This document shows positions 31,560-42,148 of a stretch of 64,000 nucleotides of DNA, piece by piece; position 1 is the first letter of the stretch, and each line of letters begins with the position of its first letter. The notes beneath the pieces are model-generated. The model had not been told where the DNA came from. It was given only the letters and a program-made list of their open reading frames with translations, and searched no databases. Both the position numbers and the translations under genes were made by a program. The stretch is from Fragum whitleyi (taxonomy: Eukaryota > Mollusca > Bivalvia > Cardiida > Cardiidae), in assembly GCA_948146395.1 (NCBI GenBank), contig OX411544.1:89191132-89255131 (forward strand). Reading direction: 5' to 3'.

Positions 31560-32200
31560 CTGTCATATTTATAAACACTTCGACTCATCTGTTCGATGAT
31601 AGAATCGGCGACTTGGCACCAACCGATCGCTGCATCTCCCGATACAGTAGAAGACTTTTATGTGATAGTCGACGCGTGAGTTTTATCTCCAATCTAAAAC
31701 TTGACGTCTACTCGGCGGCAATTTTCAGTTTTGTGGAAAACGATATTGATTCGGCGACTCATCGCCAGCGATCGGCCGGGCTACGACCGACCATCGGCCG
31801 TCTGATTTTGTACTAGTCGCAGAGCTATTACGTCTTTTCTGACATTTCAACTTTCGTGTGGGTATCGGCGACTAGACAGCCACGCATCGCCGAAGTATTG
31901 CCGACTAGACGACAACATTTCGACAGCATATCGTCAGCACGCTAAGTTTAATCGGCCATGCAATTTCTGTTTCGTCAATAGCCAAGAAATGAGGTATCGG
32001 CACGTCCGCGCTTTTATGTGACTGCAAAATAAATATATTGTCCTGATATTGCCGGCTTTCGACCGACGCTATCTTTTAATAATCAGTCGATGAAAAATAG
32101 GAATCGCCGACGTGTCGATGTGACTGTACTACTGTAGAAGTAACTTTAATCTTTGACCTACGCAAAAAAAGGCCGTAAGGTGTTTAGTAAAACGGACCCC
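31560..32200. other. CpG-rich tract with repeated TCGGCGAC words
   Basis: Unlike its AT-rich surroundings, this stretch is rich in CG: ATCGGCGACTTGG, TTCGGCGACTCATCGCC, TATCGGCGACTAGACAG, GATCGGCCG, AATCGCCGACGTGTCG. The last 65 bases (TACTACTGTAGAAGTAACTT to GTTTAGTAAAACGGACCCC) match the right end of the MITE at 24232-24473, so it may be a larger member of that family. No convincing gene. 32201-33980 shows nothing recognisable. Confidence 0.5.
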
Positions 32201-33984
32201 AGATTTCTTACTTCAATATTTATCTTATCAAATTTCCGGATGGTTATTTTGGGGGACTAGAACTCAAAGTAACCGCTTTCAAGATTTTGAACTTTTGATT
32301 TTGGTTTGATTGGTTGTCCTATTGGTAATATGGGAAGAACATACCCGCTTAACTTTTTTTTTCGCGTATAGAGTGTTTTTGTGAAAAGAAAAAAAAATGT
32401 CCCAAAGTGAAAGCATGTCTCGTTTTACTGTTTTGTTACTTAATAGGTTAAGAACAACTAACCAAAAGGTAAGTTCAGATCTGTAATGACTGAATAGACT
32501 CGATTCGTAATAGGCTACATGTGTCGGATGGATCAGCCCTGCGTTTAGGAAAAGCCAGTCACGTATGAGCGCCTGATCTCAATCGAAACCTTCTGCCAAA
32601 GCAGACATATTTCGAGTTTAACAAGATAAGGATTAAAAAATGTCCCATTGACCGATTGTTAACTGTTACTACAAGTATTATATTTGTGATATTGTTATGT
32701 GATTTTATTATAAAATATTATTTTTGAAGACGATATTTTTCGTGTTTATTTCTGGTCACATATTAGACAAATAGCCACTGACAAGTAAGGAATCGATTGG
32801 TTAATCAAATCAATCATGGGAAGCGAAAGTTGACATCTTCAACACCCCAAAGATTATTTTAACTCATTGCGTCATTGGGCAAGATAACCAATTTCAACAC
32901 AATCCAATTTTTTGACGCCTCTGAAAAATAGCTTGACCGAACGATGCTGTTAAGAAAGAAATATATTTGTTTTCCACAATGTAAGAGGGATGATCCAGAA
33001 AATCGTATAATGGCCTAATAACTTACAAGTTTCTGGCATGTTCAGTTTATAAATTGGCGAATGTGGAGTTAAGTAACTATTGAGTGCATATGTGTATTCA
33101 TTTTTGTAGAATTATCTTTAGCTGACTGAAAATACGTTACCATAATAATATGTGAACGCTTAAGCGGGGTAGCAGAAAAAATGTTGAAAATCTGTTAAAT
33201 AAAAAAAGTTTTCTAAAATTTTTGCGAAACTTAAGCTGAAACTCCTTGGTTGAATTAAATAAGACGCAAGTAGAAAATTATTTTTTTACGTTTAAGCTTT
33301 ATTGTGAGACTTTTTAAGGACCCTGAATATTTTCAATAATACAGAATATTCGAGTAAAAGTGACAAGACGTCAAAACCAAAATATAACTGCTGTTTATTT
33401 TTCGAATTTTGTCATTATCTATCTTATTTATCAACCTAAGACAGTAAAGATATTTTAGAAAATTGATAAAAAATGTGCTAAAGAGGTATTGTCCTAAAAC
33501 AACCCCGGGTATTCAAATAGGAGGAATTGAAATGGAATTGGAGTTTCAACGAAAGAACTTGTCTCAATTGATTCTCATTATTTTCCCAAAATAAAGGACG
33601 TGCATCTGGGTCTTCACCTAACTAGAAATACCATGCATGAAGAAAATGTAAACAAATTTAATTCCAAATGATATGTAGATAATTTCTGCAAATTGGGATA
33701 TCAGTCACAGTCACAGCACAGTTGCATGGTAAAAGCGGAGAGTTAGTAATGACGTTGCATTTGACGTTTTTGCCCCCCCCCCCACCTTCATAGGGGGGTC
33801 TCTGTCTTGATTTATGCAATTTACAGCCAAAATTGAATAAACATCTAAAAAATTCCACATTTATTACACATATGCTTTATTATAATCCTGTATAATTTTT
33901 GTATAATTCTTGTTTTGATATTAAATTTTTCTTTAGATTTATGACCTCATTTTACGAACTTTTGGATCAACCCTCGTATTTTTT

Positions 33985-34138
33985 TCGATTAAGTTAGTTC
34001 TGCAACGTTTCGGAAATATGAACTTTTAACAATGTCAGCCGGGGTTTCCTGGTGATTTCATTAGGAAACCTCGGTCAACATTGTGAAAGATCATGAGTTC
34101 CGAATTCTTGCGGAACTATTACAGTTCCACTACATTAA
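33985..34138. mobile_element. MITE family P, copy 2
   Basis: GTTAGTTCTGCAACGTTTCG and TTGCGGAACTATTACAG plus TTCCACTAC are inverted ends; the centre is GGTTTCCTGGTGATTTCATT / AGGAAACCTCGG. Confidence 0.7.
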
Positions 34139-34329
34139 GGACAAAGATTTGTGAAATTGTAATCTCTCAAATTTATTGTCTGCGATTTCTTTGAAATTGG
34201 ACCAGTCTAAAATTGTGCCGTCTTTTATTGGCTTAAAATTCCGAGATGACGTGAATGTCGAAAACAAACGATTTTCATGCTGCTTGATATGTCATAGGTA
34301 AGAAATCACCGAAACCAGTCCTTCTTTCA

Positions 34330-34450
34330 GCATCATAACAAAACGTGGTTAACTATTTGCAAATTATATCCTGCTTTGCACGTGTACTTAAATGCAAAGC
34401 GTGGTATAATTTGCAAATCGTTAACTACGTTTTGTTATCCTGAACGCAGG
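34330..34450. mobile_element. MITE family E, copy 2
   Basis: CAAAACGTGGTTAACTATTT, GCAAATTATATCCTGCTTTG, CAAAGCGTGGTATAATTTGC and AACTACGTTTTGTTATCCTG form a long hairpin. Confidence 0.8.
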
Positions 34451-34659
34451 GAAATTGTTTTTGATTTTTGAGAAGATATAACGTTTCGGAAGTGACTGAG
34501 AGTGACTGGCGACCTCTTATTTATCTGGTATCTTGCTGTTTTTTCTAGCCTAAGATCTTGAAACTATAGTAGGCCTATGTTAATGACGATAAAAACACAT
34601 AGGAAAAGAGATTAACAGTCGCAATTAATCATCTCAAAGTCCTCTGGTCTATTTTATTA

Positions 34660-35370
34660 CATTTTCTTTTATGCTTTTCGGTGGATCATCAAGAACTTAT
34701 GGTAGATTATCATTTGATGAACTCATGCCTAACCAATAAATGTATTAAAAACTATTACCCCGCTTTTGTTTGGCATTATTTAAGCGGATATTTGGTTATT
34801 TGAGCCAATACTGAAAAAGGAGTCGTCAGTCCGATAAGCTCAGTTGGTAGAGCACCGGACTTCAAAACCATTGACCGCGTGGGTTCGATTCCCGGGCTGG
34901 TAGACTAACAAAACTAATTGTCTTTCCGATAGAACGTTACACCGAGGCCCCGTGAGTCGGCGCTTTACACCGATCACGTTTAAGAACAACGGCTGATCTC
35001 AGCAGTAGTTTCGTCATGTATCCTTGCACTATCCCCCGTAACAACTAACCGTCTTCTTGGGGCGTCGCTCATATGGGTATGTGCTACGGTAGCGACGATA
35101 AATAAACGGAAATACACACAGGAGTCGTCACTATCGTTGCATAGCAATCACGCGCTAAATCATGTTTTAAAAATGATTTGTCCAAAACTTTTCACATTTT
35201 GCCTCATTTATGCAGTAAAGAAATAGAGAAATCGTTTGTTTTAAAGTAAGATGAAATATCATTTCATTTCGTGTACAACGAAATTTCCACCATTGGTGGA
35301 CATATAGCCCTTGTAGTTCACTCATTGAAATATAAATCGATCTTCTGAAACAAACGAGTATCCTCTATTT
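34660..35370 (+). repeat. Composite repeat family G, copy 2, split by a SINE
   Basis: TGCTTTTCGGTGGATCATCA at the left, then, after the SINE, TCGTTGCATAGCAATCACGC and a hairpin with TTCACTCATTGAAATATAAA plus TCGATCTT, as in 5112-5520. Confidence 0.7.
34819..35130 (+). mobile_element. tRNA-derived SINE (family 1), copy 3, with perfect 11-bp target duplication
   Basis: AGGAGTCGTCA (34818-34828) is repeated at 35120-35130. Between them lie GTCCGATAAGCTCAGTTGGT, GGTTCGATTCCCGG, the shared body and AATAAACGGAAATACACAC. A perfect duplication suggests a recent insertion. Confidence 0.92.
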
Positions 35371-35614
35371 AGATCGTCTATTTTCGGAGATAACCCGCGA
35401 TATTGCGAAATGCATTCGAGTCGTCGTTCTTATTTTTGTTCATGGTCGTAGGTAAATATTTACATTTTGAAATTTTTGAAACACAATTAGAATGGCCATA
35501 TCCACGATTTATGCCCAAGTCTTTGCGCTTAAGGTTGAGGTAAATCAGCTTTTATTCTAAATAACTTACTTCTATAGAGAGTCGATATAAATAACTTGAG
35601 ACCTTTGAAATAGT

Positions 35615-35684
35615 AAGTTGGTAACCAAACCCTTGTAACTTCAGCTTGTCCAAGCTGAAGATACGAGGCTTTGGTAATCAAACG
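35615..35684. repeat. Imperfect palindrome TTGGTAACCAAACCC
   Basis: TTGGTAACCAAACCCTTGTA plus ACTTCAGCTTG is mirrored by CAAGCTGAAGATACGAGGCT plus TTGGTAATCAA. Single copy here. Confidence 0.55.
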
Positions 35685-36319
35685 ATAAAATGTTTTCATT
35701 TTCTCTGAGCACGTAAATCCTTAAAGTTTGAAGATAACCCTATTGGCACACGTTGGCGATAACTGCTAACTACCTTTAGAAAGGTCACAAAGTATTGAAA
35801 GTAAACTTGCCATATTACGTCACGGCTAAGCCACACCCTGCCAGTTGAATGATAATACAGAATACATTCAGTATGCCTACTAATCGGATATTTCTACTAT
35901 TTGTACCTTCAATGACTGGTTTCAATACACACCATAAGCCTTCTGACTTTTTACAGAGAGTACATAGTGAACAACTCCCCCCCTTTACCGTATCTCAGTG
36001 CATTTGCTGCGTCTGTCCCTATCTGTCAGTGATTGTACTTGTGTTTCTACCAAAACCTTGAAACTCCAACTTTCGATTTGCAGTTAAAGCTATTTTTACA
36101 AATTCCAAATCTGAAGAAAGGAGTTGTATTCCTCTGTGTATTGAAATCGCATCGATGATGAAAAGGCTTATTTTTTAGCATGTCCTATTTGTCAGCATGT
36201 TTAAGATAAAGCCTATGTATTTGAACATTTTTCATCAAAAGTATCTTTAAAAATGATTGTTTGGATTTGCTAGATCTTTAAAACCAACTTATGTTTGCAT
36301 GATTAAAAACAGCATCAAA

Positions 36320-36511
36320 CGAAAAAAAAAAAAAAAAAAAAAAAAAACGCCCAGAGTCGCACAATTTAAGTGCTTACCGTATTTGATTTGATAGCACTGG
36401 ATTTATTTCAGGCATTCGCTTGCGACTAGAAAATTTTCATTGCAAAAGAAAAGGCATCCTTGAATACCCGGATTTTCCCTATTTGCTACGCTATATAGCG
36501 TAGCAAATAGG
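36320..36511. repeat. Poly(A) run and a perfect 34-bp palindrome
   Basis: A 27-base A run ends near 36346. At 36478-36511, CCTATTTGCTACGCTAT is followed by its exact reverse complement. Confidence 0.75.
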
Positions 36512-36524
36512 TAGACCCCGGAGT

Positions 36525-36964
36525 ACAGTAAAAACATCGTGTAATTGATATTCATCTCGATCAAAAACATTCTAAATCACTTGCTCAGTGCTCCTTTCAT
36601 TCATTCAAAACACTCTCCCAAACCATTCAAAAACGCTCCAAACTCACTTAAAAGATAGAATAAAAAACGTCGTTTAGAATAAACATAGATAGAAAAAAAT
36701 CTCGGTTTCAGTGACATAACTCGAATTTTAAGCGTCTGATAGGTTCTTAAAGAAATAGGAAGCTATTCATAGAACATGTATGCATTTTTTTATTTAAAGG
36801 GAGGTAATAAATATCGCTAATTTTGTTCTGTCTGAACAAAATTTGCGATTTTGGATTACCTCCCATTAAATTCACTAAAACTCACTCCACACACTCATTC
36901 AATTTCATTCTAAAATCATTCCAAAATCATTCACCTTGTCAATTTCACGATGTTCCTAACTGTA
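36525..36964 (-). mobile_element. MITE family F, copy 4
   Basis: Inverted relative to the other copies: ACAGTAAAAACATCGTGTAA, central GGTAATAAATATCGCTAATT / AAAATTTGCGATTTTGGATT, and the end CAATTTCACGATGTTCCTAA plus CTGTA. 36965-37740 holds nothing recognised. Confidence 0.85.
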
Positions 36965-37743
36965 TCCGATGATGAGAGGCTACAATAGGCCAATCGAGGA
37001 AAAATCTTTAAACAATTTTAGTTAGAATTTTTGAATTGCGCCTTTTTATGCACTACCAACTTTCTATTTTTAAGAATAAATAACGTGCTATTAATGACTA
37101 TTTTTGGCCCTTTTGTCAGATTATAACAAGTGAATTGTTTGCTTAATTTCTACCTTTATGAATTAAAATGACTTTATATTAAACTACTGCCATCCGAAAT
37201 GCTACACACCGTATTTGTGACAATCTGACGTTGTGTACACGTTCATGTATCAAGTCGGTAGTTTAACGTAATGTCCATAACCATTTGTCACAGAGAACGT
37301 GTCGCCATTAAAACCTCAAGGACAATGAATCTACCTCTCTCTAATTGATACTTAATTACATAAGACACCTTTTAACCGACCTACTAATCTATTGTCGCAC
37401 TAGACTTTTTCAAATTTATAAAGGATGTTACTACATATAAGATCGTCTGACATATGGATGTTGTCATTTTATCCATTTACAGGTTCTACTTTTTCTTGTC
37501 TGATAACGTTTTAAATCTAGTAATCTACATTTATATAAAAGGAATAAAGTCAACAACAGAAGAATGTGGAAAAACTGTTAAGATGTAAGTCGCTATAGGC
37601 TAAAAGCCAGGGAAGGCGATTTGCTCCATATAGAAAGGCGTATTGTCCCATTGAATGAAGCAAAATGACCAAAATAAGAATATATTTTGCAATCGTTTTT
37701 TTTTTCGAGTAGCTGCCTCATAGATGTATAGGATAGAAAACGA

Positions 37744-37805
37744 GAGCCGTGGTATATGAGAAATAGACACGAGCTTCAGCGAGTGTCTATTTCCCATATA
37801 CCGCG
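37744..37805. repeat. Palindrome GCCGTGGTATATGAGAAATA
   Basis: GCCGTGGTATATGAGAAATA plus GACACGAGC is mirrored by GAGTGTCTATTTCCCATATA plus CCGCGGC. Confidence 0.7.
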
Positions 37806-37904
37806 GCACGAGATTTTTTATCTGACTTATACCACGCTTTTCTTACACTATTTGTATTTTTTACCTGAACCTCCAAATAATGAAAACTGCAGGGATATTT
37901 TTGG

Positions 37905-38030
37905 ATCAATTTCATAATGGGCCATTGAAATGGGCCAATGGCCCATTTCCCATTCATTTACATGTAAAATCTAAGATTTTGATGGGCCATCTGCACAATT
38001 GATGGGCCATTAGACAAAAGTGGTGGGCCA
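37905..38030. repeat. GGGCCAT-word cluster
   Basis: TGGGCCATTGAAATGGGCCA, ATGGCCCATTTCCCATT, GATGGGCCATC, GATGGGCCATT and GTGGGCCAAAG lie within ~125 bp. Probably a degenerate short tandem repeat. No gene from here to 38578. Confidence 0.45.
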
Positions 38031-38578
38031 AAGAATCCTTAATACCTATCCTAGATTAAAAAAAGCATCAGATTTGAATAGATTATATATGGGGCCCATC
38101 CAAAACTGTAATCAAATTTAGTCTAAAACAAAAAGTTTGTCCTCAAATCACTAGAGCCCATCTTGAAATAATCCCTGAAAATGAGAGAAAATTTCGCTGT
38201 GATATTACTCTTATCAATTGTGAATATGCTGAAATCACTTATGAATCTGTTTCCGTTACCATTTTCCGATCTTTTGCACTTCGCGACTGTCGAAAGTCGT
38301 TAGGAAAAAAGAGCTGTATAAAATTCTCGTCATCTTTTTGAAATGACCCGGCCCCAAAACCCCGTCGAGATTCACGTGCAAGACACACTTCAACCGTATA
38401 TCTGTAAATACAACGCTCGGAGTTGTATTTGTGATAAATACTTTTGAAATTCTGTTCTCTGATTGGCCGATTCGCTTCAAGCGTGGTCTAGAAACTGGAA
38501 GCCCGATGTCTGAGAGTCTAGTGTCGAAAGATCTAGGTGCAGTAACCCAGCAAACAAATAGATTTCGGATATATGTCC

Positions 38579-38600
38579 AACAACAACAACAACAACAACA
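38579..38600. repeat. (CAA)n microsatellite
   Basis: CAACAACAACAACAACAACA. The short open frame through it with a Gln run has no other protein-like feature. Confidence 0.8.
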
Positions 38601-38794
38601 AAAAATGAATGACGAACTTTAACTATAGTATGATATATTTAAATTAAAGCAGTCATAGTAGATACAACACTGTGTTTTGCTTTGGGTGCGAACTGTGCCC
38701 CACTTTCCCCTTTCAACGCTGAATGTTCATATCATCATTATCTAAAAGATTACTATTTCGTTAATGTTTGATTTGAGAATTCGACATTTAATGT

Positions 38795-38950
38795 AGTAGA
38801 ATATAATCATTAGGAAACCTCGTTAAACATAGTTAAAGTTAACTACTTCCGAAACGTTGTGAAACTAATACGGGTATACTACATTTACAATTATAAACAA
38901 CAGCAGCAGCAACAGCAACAACAACAACAGAAATAACAACAACAACAATG
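38795..38950. repeat. MITE family P fragment and (CAR)n run
   Basis: GTAGTAGAATATAATCATTA, GGAAACCTCGTTAAACATAG, CCGAAACGTTGTGAAACTAA and TACGGGTATACTAC form a shortened family P copy, followed at 38899-38950 by CAGCAGCAGCAACAGCAACA repeats. Confidence 0.6.
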
Positions 38951-39567
38951 GAAGTAGTAGCAGCGGTGTGAATATCCTGAAGTTTTGTACGCTGTTTCCT
39001 CGCAACCATTCATTATTTCACCTAAACTGCCAGTAAATTTATGACTTGTACTGCTTTTAGGGGCAGTCGAATAACATTATTTGACACGAAACAGAAAATA
39101 AATAGTGCAACTATTTTCGCGGTGGTCAATGAACGCAAGAAAATAGTGATTCTAATTTTGTTTAATTGATGTGTTCAAGTAAAATGGGACAATAGAATTA
39201 CACAGTAAGATTTGTGCAACTGCCTTTGTATTTTTCACAAAAGGGCAAACCATTGAAATTATGATGATGACAAAACTCACTGTTATATCAAACTTTTATT
39301 TTATACATTTCACGCCAATAGACATCATCGAGGTAGGCTGTGAAAGTCACGTGTAAAACGACGCTTACGTCCGAAACTTTGACACTTTGTTCACATTGTG
39401 TCCCCTATTTTCTTTTAAACAGATATAGAATAATCGAGTGTTTGTATTTTGTACAAGCTCGCCTTATTTTCAATGCATGAAATAAGAAAGCTTTATAGCT
39501 TTTGTTACTCACTCAAATAAAATATATGTTTGATCTGTTACGAAATTTTAATTGAGAAAGGCTTATC

Positions 39568-39814
39568 TAGGCCCGAGGTTATAAAACTCAAATCAACTCA
39601 ACTCATAATTTTCTCAAATTTTAACTTGAGATTCAAGACTTAATTCTGTTGTAATCCCTATATCAATATTTGAACATAAAAGATAATATTAATAAGTTGA
39701 TAGAAATAACAACTTAATAATATCATCTTTTATGTTCATACATTTATTTTAATTTCAAATTTGAGAAAATTCTCAGTTTTGAACGAAAAAAAGTTTTATA
39801 ACCTCGGGTCCTGA
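39568..39814. mobile_element. MITE family K, copy 2
   Basis: TAGGCCCGAGGTTATAAAAC at the left and TTTTATAACCTCGGGTCCTG at the right; centre AGTTGATAGAAATAACAACTT. Homologous throughout with 15111-15354. Confidence 0.8.
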
Positions 39815-40059
39815 GCTTGAAAAGTTTTTTCAAAAACAGCTTCAAATCAGCTTCCCTTAAATAAAATCAAGCAACATATTCTTTATCTCACACAAACAAC
39901 ATTTTGTAGGGTAAAACAATTTTTTAAATACTGACAGAAATGCTAAGAAAAGGTGCGTTACATTACATCGCGATGACGTCACAAAAAACGTGATCTTAAA
40001 AACGTGTAAGACCAGAGAATCTCCTATGGCTGTCCGCTATGGAAGACGAGGTTATTTAT

Positions 40060-40330
40060 ATGGGATATAGAGTATGCTCGTTTGTTTCAGTGTAAGATCG
40101 ATTTATATTTCATTCGGTGAACAACAAAAGTTTTTTTTTCGCGAGTGGCGAAAAGCAAACGATCATTCTATTTCTTTTTTGAAAAAAAAAGAGAAAATCA
40201 CTATTCGGCTCCGCTTTGATAACGTCAGAAAGGGTAAATGAACGAAAGCGGGGTATAAATTTTTGATGATTAGGCGGTGATTTTATCATGATGATTTTGT
40301 CTCGTTATTTCTTGATAATTCCCGGAAAAA
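40060..40330 (-). repeat. Composite repeat family G, copy 3 (reverse, partial)
   Basis: GTTTCAGTGTAAGATCGATT, CGGTGAACAACAAAAG, GCGGGGTATAAATTTTTGAT and TCTCGTTATTTCTTGATAAT match the reverse complement of family G. The left half of the hairpin is replaced by T- and A-rich runs. Confidence 0.6.
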
Positions 40331-40497
40331 GTTTAAACATTAAAAAATATAGATATTAACCCAAAATAAACACATAATCCCAAGTTAAAAGTTAAAATAA
40401 CCTGGAAATGGGTTACGATGTTTTGGCGGAAGTGTTAGGAACAAGACAGCCGACGTGATGGCTTAGGACAAATGATTATCTCTCCCCTTTATTGTTT

Positions 40498-40665
40498 TAT
40501 AAATAACCGCTCCTACTTAACCTCTTTAATCATGTGGACTGGCCCGGAGCGATGGATTCGTCCACACCTAGTTTCATACTGATGTGAACAAGTTGTCGCT
40601 GTTTGGTGTTAACTTCTAGACGAACCTTGTGCAATATTACGAAATTCTGGACTAATGCAAATCAA
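40498..40665 (+). promoter_or_regulatory. Candidate TATA box and 5' UTR exon for the Kunitz gene
   Basis: TATAAATA at 40498-40505 is followed by a moderately GC-rich, repeat-free ~130 bases ending in CAA|GTGAGT (donor at 40666). The coding exon at 45613 is preceded by an acceptor TTTACAG ending at 45600, so a 5' non-coding exon upstream is expected. Linking the two is inference only. Confidence 0.25.
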
Positions 40666-41148
40666 GTGAGTCTGAATCATTTAAAGTTCTGTAGCAAATT
40701 ATCTTGTTCGTAAACATGATTATTTCAATTGTATATTCAAAGAACTACTATCAATTGCATGGTTGGGGTAATGATAATTTATAGGAATAAAGATTATACA
40801 TTTACATTAATAATTGTGATAAAAGAGAAATCTTGAATATATATCTATTTCATTTACGAGAATTTGGCAGATAAACACAAAAGAGTTTGCTTGGTAAATC
40901 ATTCATTAAATCGATACACTGATTTTATTAAGAAAATAAATATAGAGTAAATCGAATAATGTAATTGCTTTGTAATAATTTTAATTTGCTGCAACCTTTT
41001 CATCAAATTGCTTTTACAACACGCATCATTTATCAAACTTAACATTGAAAAGGGTGATCTAAATCTGAATAAAATATTCAAATAACGCTTCTAAGAATGA
41101 TTTATGGCACTAAATGTAAAAAAGGACTGCCAGGGCTTTCGTAGAAAA

Positions 41149-41162
41149 TTCACCCCCCCCCC

Positions 41163-41208
<46 letters not shown>

Positions 41209-41250
41209 AACAAAAAAAAAAAAAACAAAAAACACACACACACACATACG
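41149..41250. repeat. C, A and CA low-complexity run
   Basis: About eleven C are followed by over 60 mostly A and then ACACACACACACAC. The open frames on both strands are translations of this run. Confidence 0.9.
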
Positions 41251-41374
41251 CGCGCACAAAAAAACACACTCTTTATGCCTAACCCAATTGAAGTTTTACG
41301 ATAATTTATATGTTTTCGCAGTTCACCATTTATGCGTCCAGAAAAAATGCAAAGTGTTTTCAAATTAAACTCCA

Positions 41375-41455
41375 CCTTGCACGCAAGTACACGTGCAAAG
41401 CGGGGTATAATTTGTTAAAAGTTTGCATCGCTTTGTCATCCTGAACACAGGGCTG
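41375..41455. mobile_element. MITE family E, partial copy
   Basis: CCTTGCACGCAAGTACACGT plus GCAAAGCGGGGTATAATTTG and TTTGTCATCCTGAACACAGG. The left arm is truncated. Confidence 0.65.
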
Positions 41456-41504
41456 GTTTAAGGAGTCAACTGATGATATAAAACGAAGTATTTGATTAAA
41501 ACGG

Positions 41505-41745
41505 CGTTATAAGTTTCGCAGTAATTGAAATGTTGAATTTCATGAAATTTTGACGGTTTTTCGCAAAGATTCGGATCATATTATAAATAGAATATAAATT
41601 TTGTGCTTATTAATCACCGAATTTATTAAACGAGTCATCTAAAACAGATCAAAACTCGGCATAGCCTCGTTTTTATAAGTTTAAAGATGACTCGTTTAAT
41701 GAATTCGGTATTCCATGACCACTCATTCAATATCCTCTTTTTATG
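41505..41745 (+). mobile_element. Repeat family H, copy 3
   Basis: GGCGTTATAAGTTTCGCAGT, GAATTTATTAAACGAGTCAT, AAGATGACTCGTTTAATGAA and CACTCATTCAATATCCTC. 41746-42148 shows nothing recognised. Confidence 0.75.
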
Positions 41746-42148
41746 TATTTATTTCCATAAAAACCACTAGTTTTATTCGAATGGATTTGAGATAAGAACA
41801 ATTTAGATACTTTTTCCAGTCATATTTTCAAGTACAGTACGTGGAGAATTCAAGTTCAATGATTGTTTCAATAATATTTGTTATGCTTTTACGGTTCATG
41901 GAAAGTGTTTTTGTCCCAATGTTATGGGCATTTTATTTCCAAACTCAAAGGCACTATGTCCAGCTATATTATGTATCGAAATGAACCCGCTAGGTTGATT
42001 AGCAATATATCTTTTTCTATTCTACGAAATGATAATTGCATAAATCTATGTTGTAGTACAAGAGTTCTAAATCTATAATTGAAAATAAATATCCGAAAAA
42101 CATATTGAAATAATGGTGTAATGTAGCACGAAATATATTACTAGCATC

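Noticed and set aside
38431..38622. A small protein with a poly-Gln run
   Set aside because: The Gln run is a (CAA)n microsatellite and the rest shows no protein-like features or splice context.
41091..41375. Lys-rich / Phe-rich proteins
   Set aside because: Translations of a poly(A)/poly(T) and CA low-complexity tract.
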